Origin: Candidatus Methanocomedens sp.
GTDB lineage: Archaea > Halobacteriota > Methanosarcinia > Methanosarcinales > Methanocomedenaceae
Assembly: GCA_009649835.1 (NCBI GenBank)
Contig: PYCK01000232.1
Span: forward strand, 1 to 9,347
Reading direction: 5' to 3'
Length of the DNA stretch: 9,347 nucleotides
The notes beneath the pieces are model-generated. The model had not been told where the DNA came from and ran no database searches. It saw only the letters and a program-made list of their open reading frames with translations. This document shows, piece by piece, positions 1-6,109 of the stretch. The position numbers and the translations under genes were made by a program. Numbering within the stretch: position 1 is the first letter of the stretch; every line of letters begins with the position of its first letter.

Positions 1-865
1 TTGCAACAAGTCGAAAACGTTTAACATCTCCCCTTTGCTTCCCATTATATTTTCTACGTTTGAACTCCACTTCTACTTCCACATCAATAACTTGTCTCTT
101 CAGTTTAGGCAATACTTCACTTAGCCTTTTTCCTACAATATCTATAGAACGTCCACGCCAGGTACGGTTTGTTCCAATAATGAGCGGATCAACCTTACTT
201 TTTATTCTGCTGACGAAATATCCTCCATTTTCATCGATGCGCGCAAACGTATTATGTTTGTAAAAACCAAGATCAATAAGCAATATTCGGTCTTTTATCC
301 AAGGACCTATTCGAAGCGTCTTCACCTCAGAGGTACGTTCTCCACATAACGCGATACGTTTTGGGCCGTCTACTACAGCACTTACGAGAAGACTTAACTT
401 AACACCTGCAGCTATTTTTTTCGTCCTCGCTGCTGGCCATTTATCAGCTAATTTTTCATGTAGTCGGATAATCGTGCTGTCCTGAATTAGAAGGTCTTTA
501 AAACCGACCAGTTTATCTTTCAATATCCGATTGGGATTTTGTGCGATATTTTCCAACCCATGAATAACACATGCATGGAGATAATTTACAAGCTCTGGTG
601 TGAAGCGATCATAGAAACTGCTACGACTGATATGCACTTCACCCTTTTCTTCATAGAGACGTCGCAAACTTGCCAACGTTCTCTGGAGCTGAACGCCAAA
701 ACCCAAGGTTAGCGACCAGAACATAAGTGCTGGATCTATCTTTCGGTCTCGCTTTACAAATCCCGTTTCTTTAGCGGTTTCCCTAAGCCATTCGGCTGAA
801 AAAAGTCTGTTGAGTTCTTCTTCTATTATATTTGGTCTTTCTGATTGTTGTATCCTTTTTGCCAC
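1..865 (-). CDS. IS4-family transposase, C-terminus outside window
   Basis: This is a DDE transposase that moves its own insertion sequence by cutting DNA at the element ends. Translated from the GTG at 865-863, the frame stays open for 288 codons to the window edge. After a helical N-terminal region, the first catalytic Asp is D129 in LIQDST and the second is D198 in LLIDLGFYK, the usual IS4 second-Asp context. The catalytic Glu (YREK region) would lie beyond base 1, so integrity cannot be judged. The GTG start is preferred because GGAGGGG lies 7 bases upstream. The ATG at 872 is in another frame that stops after about 30 codons. Reading the plus strand here gives only short chance frames. 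The family call rests on motif and layout; the subgroup is not determined. Confidence 0.85.
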   Translation of the reverse strand, partial: MAKRIQQSERPNIIEEELNRLFSAEWLRETAKETGFVKRDRKIDPALMFWSLTLGFGVQLQRTLASLRRLYEEKGEVHISRSSFYDRFTPELVNYLHACVIHGLENIAQNPNRILKDKLVGFKDLLIQDSTIIRLHEKLADKWPAARTKKIAAGVKLSLLVSAVVDGPKRIALCGERTSEVKTLRIGPWIKDRILLIDLGFYKHNTFARIDENGGYFVSRIKSKVDPLIIGTNRTWRGRSIDIVGKRLSEVLPKLKRQVIDVEVEVEFKRRKYNGKQRGDVKRFRLVA

Positions 866-872
866 GCGGCAT

Positions 873-879
873 CCCCTCC
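873..879 (-). promoter_or_regulatory. Ribosome binding site of the transposase
   Basis: GGAGGGG on the minus strand, 7 bases before the GTG at 865. It decides the start codon in favour of GTG over the out-of-frame ATG that overlaps the spacer. Confidence 0.7.
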
Positions 880-929
880 GCATGAAGAAAAATTGTATTA
901 TGCTGTAATAAAATTGTCGATTGTTTACC

Positions 930-1445
930 TTAACCGATCACGTATGATGGCGCATCAGGTGCATCTTCATTGTCATCAGGTTGAGGCACTGCCTCAGTTT
1001 GCGCTTCCGCCTGCATTGATGTTGCAGTATCAAAACTTTCACTTAATATCGAATTATTTGTTAAGCCATTGAATTGCTGATATTGATATGTACTCTCATT
1101 CAATTTTACAGTAAGAAACATTGCAGGAACGCCTGTTACACCGAACTCTTTTGCTTCCTGGCGATTTTCACCTGAATTTACACGGATTATGGTGATATTG
1201 CCTGCGTATTCCTTTTCCAGTTCATCTACAATAAGAGACTGATTCTTGCAGAAATAACACAAATCAGAATAGAAATAAATAAAAACAGGAGTGTTATTTA
1301 ACAGGGCATTCTGTATTTCAAGGCTTAACCACTGATCACTGGCCTGGAATAAAACTGCTTCATCTGATTGCAATGAGGCAGATACACTGGTAAATGTGGA
1401 TAATAATACTACTGATGAAAGGAATAATAACGTTGTAATTTTCAT
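930..1445 (-). CDS. Secreted or membrane-tethered thioredoxin-fold protein
   Basis: This is a 171-residue thioredoxin-like protein, probably acting in thiol-disulfide exchange outside the cytoplasm. From Met at 1445 it begins with MKITTLLFLSS and a hydrophobic stretch of about 20 residues, which looks like a signal peptide or N-terminal anchor. A strand ending in FIYFYSDLCYFCKNQ gives a CxxC active site (Cys63/Cys66 in this numbering), and VTGVPAMF supplies the conserved cis-proline. The last 25 or so residues are Pro/Asp/Glu/Gln rich and probably lie outside the fold. A Met 11 codons upstream (1478) is also in frame, but it adds a polar stretch before the signal peptide and has no ribosome binding site, so the shorter form is preferred. 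The gene lies between a membrane-anchored hydrolase and an IS element, all on the minus strand. The physiological partner is unknown. Confidence 0.78.
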   Translation of the reverse strand: MKITTLLFLSSVVLLSTFTSVSASLQSDEAVLFQASDQWLSLEIQNALLNNTPVFIYFYSDLCYFCKNQSLIVDELEKEYAGNITIIRVNSGENRQEAKEFGVTGVPAMFLTVKLNESTYQYQQFNGLTNNSILSESFDTATSMQAEAQTEAVPQPDDNEDAPDAPSYVIG

Positions 1446-1547
1446 ATTGTTTAGACCCACGTAAATATCAAATTTCATGTAATATTCAATTACATATATG
1501 TATTGTGCTGCATTTAATACGAAAAATTGGATGAAAGTTTCATTCCA

Positions 1548-2534
1548 CTAACTGAACATCAATCCCAGCTCAGCTTCCAGCATTTCACTCATTGCAGCAT
1601 TGTACCCATGCCCGCTGCCCTCAACCGGATAAAATACCTTAGGTTCCCCTGCCTTCTCGTATGTCACCTGCGCCAGTTCAAGCGGTATGATGGAATCGTT
1701 AATCATATGCATCATCACCAGCTTGCGGGGCGGCAGCCTGTCCAGATAAGTATCCGGGTCAATAGAGCGCAGGAACCTGGTCTGGTTTTCTGTGACCTGG
1801 TTCGAATCATTTGCAATAAAGGATTCAACATCATACCCGCTGGTACTGATACCCACCACTCCGCTGATGGACGGGTCGATGGCTGCGGCAATGATGGCGA
1901 ACCTGCCGCCGTTACTGATGCCGATAATAGCAATGTTGTCAGGGTCGATCGCAGGGTACTGGCGCATCACATCAACAGCTTTCAATGCATCAAAGACCAT
2001 CTTATGCTGGGTAGGTTCCTGCCCGGCCTGGAACAACCTGCCGTCAAGCTGGAAGTCCACTCCTCCCAAGTTGCGCTGGTCAATGACCATGGAAGCATAC
2101 CCCATGTCTGCCAGTTCGGCAGACAGCCCCTGCTCACCCTCTTTTGATACAGTGGCCCCTGGCAGTATGAGGATACCGGGGACCGGATGGCTGCTGTTGG
2201 GGATACGCAGCAGCGCACTTATAACAGCATCCCTGCTGGAATAGTTGATGTAGTCAAGTAAATATTCAGGATTGTTTTCAACGATCATTGAATCATATAC
2301 CGGAATTCCGCGTTCAGTGGGATAAGACATAATACCATCTTCGTCCACATCCCATTCCTGCAGTGTGGCAGTATTGCCAAAAATAGCCCATAACAATGCG
2401 ATAAGGATTACGGCCGAGCCAAGAGCGATCAGTATCTTTGCCTTGGCTGCCTTCTTATTCGCCGCTGCCTGCTGGCGTCTTGCTTCCTTTTTAGACTGGC
2501 TTGGTTCAGGTTTGGTTTTCCGCTTTTTTGCCAT
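1548..2534 (-). CDS. Membrane-anchored extracytoplasmic alpha/beta hydrolase
   Basis: This 328-residue protein has the layout of a single-pass anchored hydrolase. Residues 1-33 are strongly basic (Lys/Arg/Ala rich), residues 34-52 form one transmembrane helix, and the rest is a catalytic domain. The basic tail predicts that the domain faces outside. A catalytic triad is visible: Ser207 in GISNGG (GxSxG elbow), Asp280 in HMINDSIIP and His309 in GSGHGYN. LILPGATVSKEG (about 122-133) is the strand and oxyanion region typical of the dienelactone hydrolase and acyl-peptidase branches. The substrate cannot be read from sequence; an ester or peptide bond is expected. No strong ribosome binding site precedes the ATG. 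Downstream on the same strand is the thioredoxin-fold gene, 69 bases from its longest possible start, so co-transcription is possible but unproven. Confidence 0.85.
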   Translation of the reverse strand: MAKKRKTKPEPSQSKKEARRQQAAANKKAAKAKILIALGSAVILIALLWAIFGNTATLQEWDVDEDGIMSYPTERGIPVYDSMIVENNPEYLLDYINYSSRDAVISALLRIPNSSHPVPGILILPGATVSKEGEQGLSAELADMGYASMVIDQRNLGGVDFQLDGRLFQAGQEPTQHKMVFDALKAVDVMRQYPAIDPDNIAIIGISNGGRFAIIAAAIDPSISGVVGISTSGYDVESFIANDSNQVTENQTRFLRSIDPDTYLDRLPPRKLVMMHMINDSIIPLELAQVTYEKAGEPKVFYPVEGSGHGYNAAMSEMLEAELGLMFS

Positions 2535-2817
2535 CCGGCTATTAGAACAGTTTTGTCCTATATCACATTTATGATTATTTTTTGCGTGATACCACGACCA
2601 GTTAATTTATGCAGGCCACTGCCATCGGAATGTCGGGTGGATATTCCACGCTCCATAAACTTTGCAAGCCATAGACATTGGGAGATAGAACTAATTCAAG
2701 GTACACAACAAGAAACTGTTCACTGATGTTTGCAGTTACTTAAGTATACAGATCATACTTTATGTGCAGCAAATAATTAATTATACCATTTAAGACAATT
2801 GATACTGGGATGTAATA
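2535..2817. other. Divergent intergenic spacer
   Basis: These 283 bases separate the minus-strand hydrolase from the plus-strand nfeD gene and should carry promoters for both. I see no RNA gene or conserved ORF. A 21-codon frame from the ATG at 2609 to the TAG at 2672-2674 has no ribosome binding site and no recognisable homology. The right part is AT-rich. Confidence 0.5.
2777..2785 (+). promoter_or_regulatory. Candidate TATA box of the nfeD-slipin operon
   Basis: TTAATTATA lies 33-41 bases before the nfeD ATG. With the usual archaeal TATA-to-start spacing of about 25 bases, transcription would begin around 2808-2812, giving a very short leader. This is based on position and composition only. 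Confidence 0.35.
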
Positions 2818-3264
2818 ATGGTAAATGTAGAAATCGGATGGGTGATGATAATCATAGGATTCGGCCTTCTTGTAGCTGAGTCGCTTCATCCCGGGTTCTT
2901 TGTAGCAGTACCTGGCACAGTATTACTGGTTATGGGTGCAGTATTTATACTGCTTCCGGAAATATTCGATCAATGGAGTGCGGTAATTATGGTCATAACT
3001 GCACTAATAGCAAGCATTGCAACCATAATGATGTACCGGAAGATTGCCCCGGGACAAATACCATTATCCACCAGCAAGGACACACTGAAAGATAAAATCG
3101 GGAAAGTGACCACTGATATTGAACCAGGTTCTATAACCGGAAAAGTGAAGATCGATAGCCAGACATGGAGTGCCACATCCGAAGCAGTCATCCCGAGAGG
3201 AAAAAAAGTGAAAGTAATAGAATCCGAAGGAGTCCATGTAAGAGTTGTTGAAATCAGTGAATGA
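2818..3264 (+). CDS. Short NfeD-family membrane protein
   Basis: This 148-residue protein has the short NfeD architecture without a ClpP-type serine protease domain. Hydrophobic segments lie at about residues 8-22, 27-46 and 54-73, with the small-residue turn ESLHPGFFVAVPG between the first two. Residues 94-147 are beta-rich and match the soluble OB-fold domain at the NfeD C-terminus. NfeD proteins are typically encoded next to SPFH/slipin genes and are thought to act with them in membrane microdomain organisation or quality control. Here the slipin gene begins 71 bases downstream on the same strand, which supports the call. Upstream there is only a weak GGGATG before the ATG, so translation may start on a very short leader. 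The family call is strong; the cellular role is inferred from the family. Confidence 0.88.
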   Translation: MVNVEIGWVMIIIGFGLLVAESLHPGFFVAVPGTVLLVMGAVFILLPEIFDQWSAVIMVITALIASIATIMMYRKIAPGQIPLSTSKDTLKDKIGKVTTDIEPGSITGKVKIDSQTWSATSEAVIPRGKKVKVIESEGVHVRVVEISE

Positions 3265-3323
3265 TTCGATTACATCATTTCAGGATAAAAACGTTCAGGA
3301 ACAAAATTGAAAATAAATTGTAT

Positions 3324-3328
3324 GGAGG
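3324..3328 (+). promoter_or_regulatory. Ribosome binding site of the slipin gene
   Basis: GGAGG lies 7 bases before the ATG at 3336 and supports that start. The upstream nfeD gene lacks a comparable site, so the two cistrons seem to start translation differently. Confidence 0.7.
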
Positions 3329-3335
3329 ATAGTAT

Positions 3336-4493
3336 ATGGCAGTAGTTGATTTAGGATTGGGTCTGGTCATTACAATAGCACTCATTTTGATATTTATTTC
3401 GGGTGTTACCATCATCCAGCCCTATGAACAGGGTCTATGGATAGTGCTCGGACGCTACAGGAAACGATTGAACCCTGGTTTTAACTGGGTGTATCCGCTG
3501 ATCAGTGAAGTGATACGTATGGATTTGAGGACCCAGGTCCTGGATGTACCCAGGCAGGAGGTCATTACCAAGGATAACAGTCCCACCAATGTGGACGCTA
3601 TTGTCTATGTCAGGGTTATTGATCCGGAAAAGGCTTATTTTGAAGTGGTCAATTATCACGTTGCCACTATAAGCCTGTCACAGACCACACTGCGGTCAGT
3701 CGTAGGTGATATGGAACTGGACGAGATCCTGTACAACCGGGATTTCATAAATACCAAGCTCAGGGATATTCTTGACGAGGCAACCGATGCCTGGGGTGTA
3801 AAGGTAGAGGCCGTGGAGATCAGGGAAGTCGATCCTGTAGGCACTGTCAAGGAGGCCATGGAAGAGCAGACCTCTGCAGAGAGGAAGCGAAGGGCTGCCA
3901 TCCTGATAGCCGACGGCCAGAAAAAGGCTGCCATCCTTGAGGCCGAAGGTTCCAAACAGGCCCTGATACTGAATGCGGAAGGTATCAGGCAGTCCAAGAT
4001 ACTAGAATCTGAAGGCGAGCGGGTATCCAAGATACTGGTAGCCCAGGGTGAGTCCCAGGGTCTGAGAATCCTCAGTGTGGGTGCCGTGCCCCTGGATAAG
4101 AAGGCCATCTCTGTGCTCAGCATGGATATGATGAAGAAGATGGCTGAAGGCCAGGCCACAAAGATAATATTCCCGATGGAGATCTCAAAGATGCTAAACC
4201 AGGTAGGGCAGTATCTGGGTGCCTCCACTGAAGTACCTGAAGTTGGCGAGACTGTGGATGTGGAGAAGATCGTGGGTAAGGCCGAGGACATACTGGGACC
4301 CATACCCAATCCAGATGAAATGAGGCGGGAAGTTGAGAAGATAGAGGAGGCCCTGGTGAAGGAGACCGAAGAAACAGTGATGGCTGGCGAGTCACTGAAG
4401 GAAAAGGCGATGTCCGATAAATCTGACATCCACATTTTTAAGGCAGAGGAAGAGGAATCTTCTGCCGAACCAGAAGGCAGCCCGGAAGAGTGA
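3336..4493 (+). CDS. Slipin/stomatin-like SPFH-domain protein
   Basis: This 385-residue membrane scaffold protein has an N-terminal hydrophobic anchor (about residues 5-24). An SPFH (band 7) domain follows at about 25-180, with family-like segments YEQGLWIVLGRYRKRLNPG, RTQVLDVPRQEVITKDN and WGVKVEAVEIREV. Residues 187-241 form an exact 11-residue periodic coiled-coil segment (AAILEAEG type). Residues 242-290 are the conserved post-helix part (SMDMMKKMAEGQATKIIFP). Such proteins oligomerise into rings or cages on the membrane and recruit or restrain proteases and NfeD partners. The C-terminal 90 or so residues are very acidic (ending EEEESSAEPEGSPEE) and make it longer than the roughly 260-residue archaeal stomatins I know. 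The start is fixed by GGAGG 7 bases upstream. It is co-oriented with nfeD (71-base gap) and followed by a hairpin, which fits a two-gene operon. Confidence 0.92.
   Translation: MAVVDLGLGLVITIALILIFISGVTIIQPYEQGLWIVLGRYRKRLNPGFNWVYPLISEVIRMDLRTQVLDVPRQEVITKDNSPTNVDAIVYVRVIDPEKAYFEVVNYHVATISLSQTTLRSVVGDMELDEILYNRDFINTKLRDILDEATDAWGVKVEAVEIREVDPVGTVKEAMEEQTSAERKRRAAILIADGQKKAAILEAEGSKQALILNAEGIRQSKILESEGERVSKILVAQGESQGLRILSVGAVPLDKKAISVLSMDMMKKMAEGQATKIIFPMEISKMLNQVGQYLGASTEVPEVGETVDVEKIVGKAEDILGPIPNPDEMRREVEKIEEALVKETEETVMAGESLKEKAMSDKSDIHIFKAEEEESSAEPEGSPEE
3894..4058 (+). repeat. Five in-frame 11-residue (hendecad) repeats in the slipin
   Basis: Residues 187-241 divide without gaps into AAILIADGQKK, AAILEAEGSKQ, ALILNAEGIRQ, SKILESEGERV and SKILVAQGESQ. 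Each keeps the I-L pair at positions 3-4 and the Gly at position 8. A spacing of 11 rather than 7 predicts a long, nearly straight or slightly right-handed helix, as in other SPFH oligomers. The repeat is clearest at the protein level. Confidence 0.85.
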
Positions 4494-4508
4494 ATGTATA
4501 TGTCAGGG

Positions 4509-4541
4509 GGCGGTCAACCGCCGCTCTCTTGCTCTATTTTT
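4509..4541 (+). terminator. Probable terminator after nfeD-slipin
   Basis: The inverted repeat GGCGGT/ACCGCC (4509-4514 with 4517-4522) begins 15 bases after the slipin stop codon. It is followed by a pyrimidine-rich tract ending in TATTTTT. The stem is short, but the T-rich end suits archaeal intrinsic termination. The T-rich part also overlaps the TATA region of the next gene. Confidence 0.45.
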
Positions 4542-4548
4542 AATAATA
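4536..4548 (+). promoter_or_regulatory. Candidate TATA box of the GNAT gene
   Basis: The AT tract TTTTTAATAATA is centred 28 bases before the GTG at 4570. This is the normal archaeal distance to a transcription start at the start codon itself, so it suggests a leaderless mRNA. There is no ribosome binding site before the GTG. Confidence 0.4.
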
Positions 4549-4569
4549 GTAATATCATATTCCAGATAT

Positions 4570-5001
4570 GTGAATCTTAATATCAGGAGTGCCGGCACAG
4601 GCGATATACCGGACATTAAAAGCATCCTGTCACAGTACATACTTGAGACAGAACTGGTGGATGATAACATTGACCAGTTTATTGTAGCCGAAACAGGGGG
4701 CAGGATTGTGGGGTGTACGTGTCTGGTTAGCAGTATGGATATAATAGAGTTGAGGTCAATAGCCGTGCTCCCATCATGCAAGAATAAGGGAATCGGGCGC
4801 AGGTTGTTCGAAACGCTAATGCAAAGGGCAAAAGGTATGACAGACCGGATATTTGTAAGAACGACGGCAAAGGACTTTTTCGAGAAGATGGGGTTTGAAG
4901 CACTGGATGGTTCACAAAAACCCGTGCTGTGGCAGGACTGTGCCGACTGCGATAAACTGGATGTGTGTATGCAGGTGCCTATGGTACTGGAATTGAGGTG
5001 A
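4570..5001 (+). CDS. GNAT-family N-acetyltransferase with C-terminal Cys motif
   Basis: This 143-residue GCN5-related acetyltransferase has RSAGTGDIPDIKSIL at the N-terminus, the beta4 segment LRSIAVLP (61-68), and the acetyl-CoA pyrophosphate loop KNKGIGRRLF (71-80). The motif-B region (TTAKDFFEKMGFEAL) is also clear. After the fold comes CADCDKLDVC (C124, C127, C133), a Cx2Cx5C arrangement followed by Met, which could bind a metal. I recall similar tails in archaeal GNATs annotated as amino-acid acetyltransferase-like, but the substrate is not determinable here. The start codon is GTG: the ATG two bases earlier is out of frame and meets TGA at once. Its TGA stop lies in the ribosome binding site of the DUF531 gene 4 bases on, so the two are co-expressed. 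Confidence 0.82.
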   Translation: MNLNIRSAGTGDIPDIKSILSQYILETELVDDNIDQFIVAETGGRIVGCTCLVSSMDIIELRSIAVLPSCKNKGIGRRLFETLMQRAKGMTDRIFVRTTAKDFFEKMGFEALDGSQKPVLWQDCADCDKLDVCMQVPMVLELR

Positions 5002-5002
5002 T
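4995..5002 (+). promoter_or_regulatory. Ribosome binding site of the DUF531 gene inside the GNAT stop region
   Basis: GAGGTGAT includes the GNAT TGA stop codon (4999-5001) and lies 3 bases before the ATG at 5006. It is a good match to the archaeal GGTGAT site and indicates translational coupling of the two genes. Confidence 0.65.
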
Positions 5003-5005
5003 AAG

Positions 5006-5536
5006 ATGTTAACGCTGGGACTGGTGAATACCTATGATAAGATCAAGGTGCTGGACGCACACTACCGCTCCATTGCCAGGGCGGCACCCATTGCCTACAG
5101 TTATGGGTTTGCGCTGGCATTGTTCGATTACCCGTTCAAGATGGATGCGGGGGAGCTCTGCGATTTCGTGGCAGGTAAGACCACTATCGGCAGGTCAGGG
5201 CGGTACTTAAGGGAGATGCTGGAACACAACCGCTTCTTCGTGTTCGACCTGCCCAAAAAAGGATTCCAGCCCCAGTTCGGCGTACCAGTGGTGACCACCT
5301 CTGGCCCTGACCAGAAGAAGGCTATCTCCCCGGCGGCGCTGGCAGATGAGATTATCAGGGGCGGGTCGTACCTGCTGCTGGTGGGGCTGGGGCATAAGGG
5401 GCTGCCGCGGGAGTTGTTTGCGAGGGCGCGGTATCACCTGGATATTACGGGGCAGGGGATTCCGCTTGAGACCTGCACTGCTATCGGGGCTGTGCCTGCG
5501 GTGCTGGCGGCACTGATGGGGGAACGGAGAATATAG
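5006..5536 (+). CDS. DUF531 family protein
   Basis: This 176-residue protein looks full length and matches the archaeal DUF531 family as I know it. Recognisable blocks are YRSIARAAPIAYSYGFALAL (20-39), GKTTIGRSGRYLREML (57-72), VFDLPKKGFQPQFG (79-92), SYLLLVGLGHKGLPRELF (121-138) and LDITGQGIPLETCTAIGAVP (145-164). The C-terminal order of a GLGxxGLP loop, a DITGxGIPLETCTAIGA loop and a final helix resembles the cofactor end of SPOUT (trefoil-knot) RNA methyltransferases. That is a personal structural inference and no activity is established. There is no signal peptide or membrane segment, so it should be cytoplasmic. It is coupled to the GNAT gene through an overlapping ribosome binding site. 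GC content rises in the distal third (GGGGCTGGGGC-type codons). Confidence 0.82.
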   Translation: MLTLGLVNTYDKIKVLDAHYRSIARAAPIAYSYGFALALFDYPFKMDAGELCDFVAGKTTIGRSGRYLREMLEHNRFFVFDLPKKGFQPQFGVPVVTTSGPDQKKAISPAALADEIIRGGSYLLLVGLGHKGLPRELFARARYHLDITGQGIPLETCTAIGAVPAVLAALMGERRI

Positions 5537-5543
5537 AAACTCT

Positions 5544-5846
5544 TCACGACGTCATCAACAAGAACAGCCACGCAGGTATAAACAAAATATTCCCATCTTC
5601 CTTCAATATATCCTTTGTCACCACAATTCCCTTTGTATCAAATTCCTCACAGAATTTGACCAATCCCTTCAGGTCGCGTTTACCAATCTCATTAGAATAT
5701 TGAACCTCAATAGGAACAACCTCATTCCCTAATGTGACCACCATATCCACTTCATTTCTCGACCTGTCCAGCCAGGGTCTTATACTGCTTGAGTAGTTCA
5801 TAGCCCCTTTCCACATCCTTGATGTAAAAAACTTCAGGGTACCTGC
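5544..5846 (-). pseudogene. C-terminal remnant of a DUF4143-type AAA ATPase
   Basis: A minus-strand frame encodes about 100 residues that look like the last third of the archaeal ATPase family ending in DUF4143 (a PD-(D/E)xK-like domain). The matching pieces are WLDRSRNEVDMVVTLGNE, VVPIEVQYSNEI, DLKGLVKFCEEFDTKGIVVTKD and the usual ending IPAWLFLL. The frame is open back to a TAG at 5847-5849, with no start signal. The P-loop ATPase part (about 300 residues) is absent from the sequence upstream, so this is a fragment rather than a small gene. In the nuclease-like motif the usual Lys of IEVK is Gln (IEVQ). Full-length members are often mobile or plasmid-linked genes of uncertain role. It lies tail to tail with DUF531, 7 bases apart. 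Confidence 0.65.
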
Positions 5847-5981
5847 CTATGATATTTATATGTCAAACTTTCCATTACAGAGTATAAGTTCATGGTATTT
5901 TTTTCCGTTTTAAAGTAAAAGATGCTTAACTGCTGTCGCACCCTGGGAAAAAGAGTGGCTTAACTTCCAGGATACTCCGGG

Positions 5982-6019
5982 GTGTTACTATCCACAGTGT
6001 TACTATCCCCAGTGTTACA
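5982..6019 (+). repeat. 15-bp tandem repeat, two and a half copies
   Basis: GTGTTACTATCCACA (5982-5996), GTGTTACTATCCCCA (5997-6011) and a partial GTGTTACA (6012-6019) follow directly. The two full copies differ at one base. The repeat sits in non-coding DNA between the DUF4143 remnant and nadA. No function is assigned. Confidence 0.75.
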
Positions 6020-6047
6020 ACAAGCAAACGATAACCTCCATTGGAAA

Positions 6048-6056
6048 GTATTTTAT
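6048..6056 (+). promoter_or_regulatory. Candidate TATA box of nadA
   Basis: GTATTTTAT lies 24-32 bases before the ATG at 6080 and 54-62 bases before the ATG at 6110. Transcription from about 6078 would give either a leaderless message (long protein) or a 30-base leader (short protein). Confidence 0.3.
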
Positions 6057-6109
6057 CCCATCTCAATAAAAGGGATTGAATGGTAATATTGAATTCACAG
6101 GTAATTTCA

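Larger units (their letters stand above)
1..929 (-). mobile_element. Partial IS4-family insertion sequence (outer end not resolved)
   Basis: The transposase implies an insertion sequence whose upstream end must lie between its ribosome binding site (879) and the neighbouring thioredoxin-fold gene, whose stop codon is at 930-932. That leaves about 50 bases of AT-rich sequence to hold the terminal inverted repeat. The other end is outside the window, so neither the inverted repeat nor the target duplication can be paired. The right boundary given here is only an upper limit. Confidence 0.5.
5847..6109. other. Intergenic region before nadA
   Basis: These 263 bases hold the 15-bp tandem repeat, a candidate TATA box and the nadA leader. 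Traces of a broken reading frame next to the DUF4143 remnant (for example NIIGRYPEVFYIKDVERG in another minus-strand frame, roughly 5800-5869) are open but have no start codon. I could not assign them. No RNA gene is apparent. Confidence 0.4.

Noticed and set aside
1527..2147. A 206-codon plus-strand frame over the hydrolase gene
   Set aside because: It lies opposite a hydrolase with a complete catalytic triad and transmembrane anchor; its translation shows no domain.
2609..2674. A 21-codon frame in the divergent spacer
   Set aside because: It has no ribosome binding site, promoter or recognisable similarity and is within chance expectation.
3656..4435. A 259-codon open frame antisense to the slipin gene
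   Set aside because: It is Ser-rich, has no ribosome binding site and mirrors the codon bias of a well-supported SPFH gene on the other strand.
5847..5849. TAG before the DUF4143 remnant read as pyrrolysine
   Set aside because: Reading through the TAG meets a TAA two codons further upstream, so no longer protein results.
5982..6019. The 15-bp tandem repeat as a CRISPR remnant
   Set aside because: The copies are directly adjacent, with no spacers.
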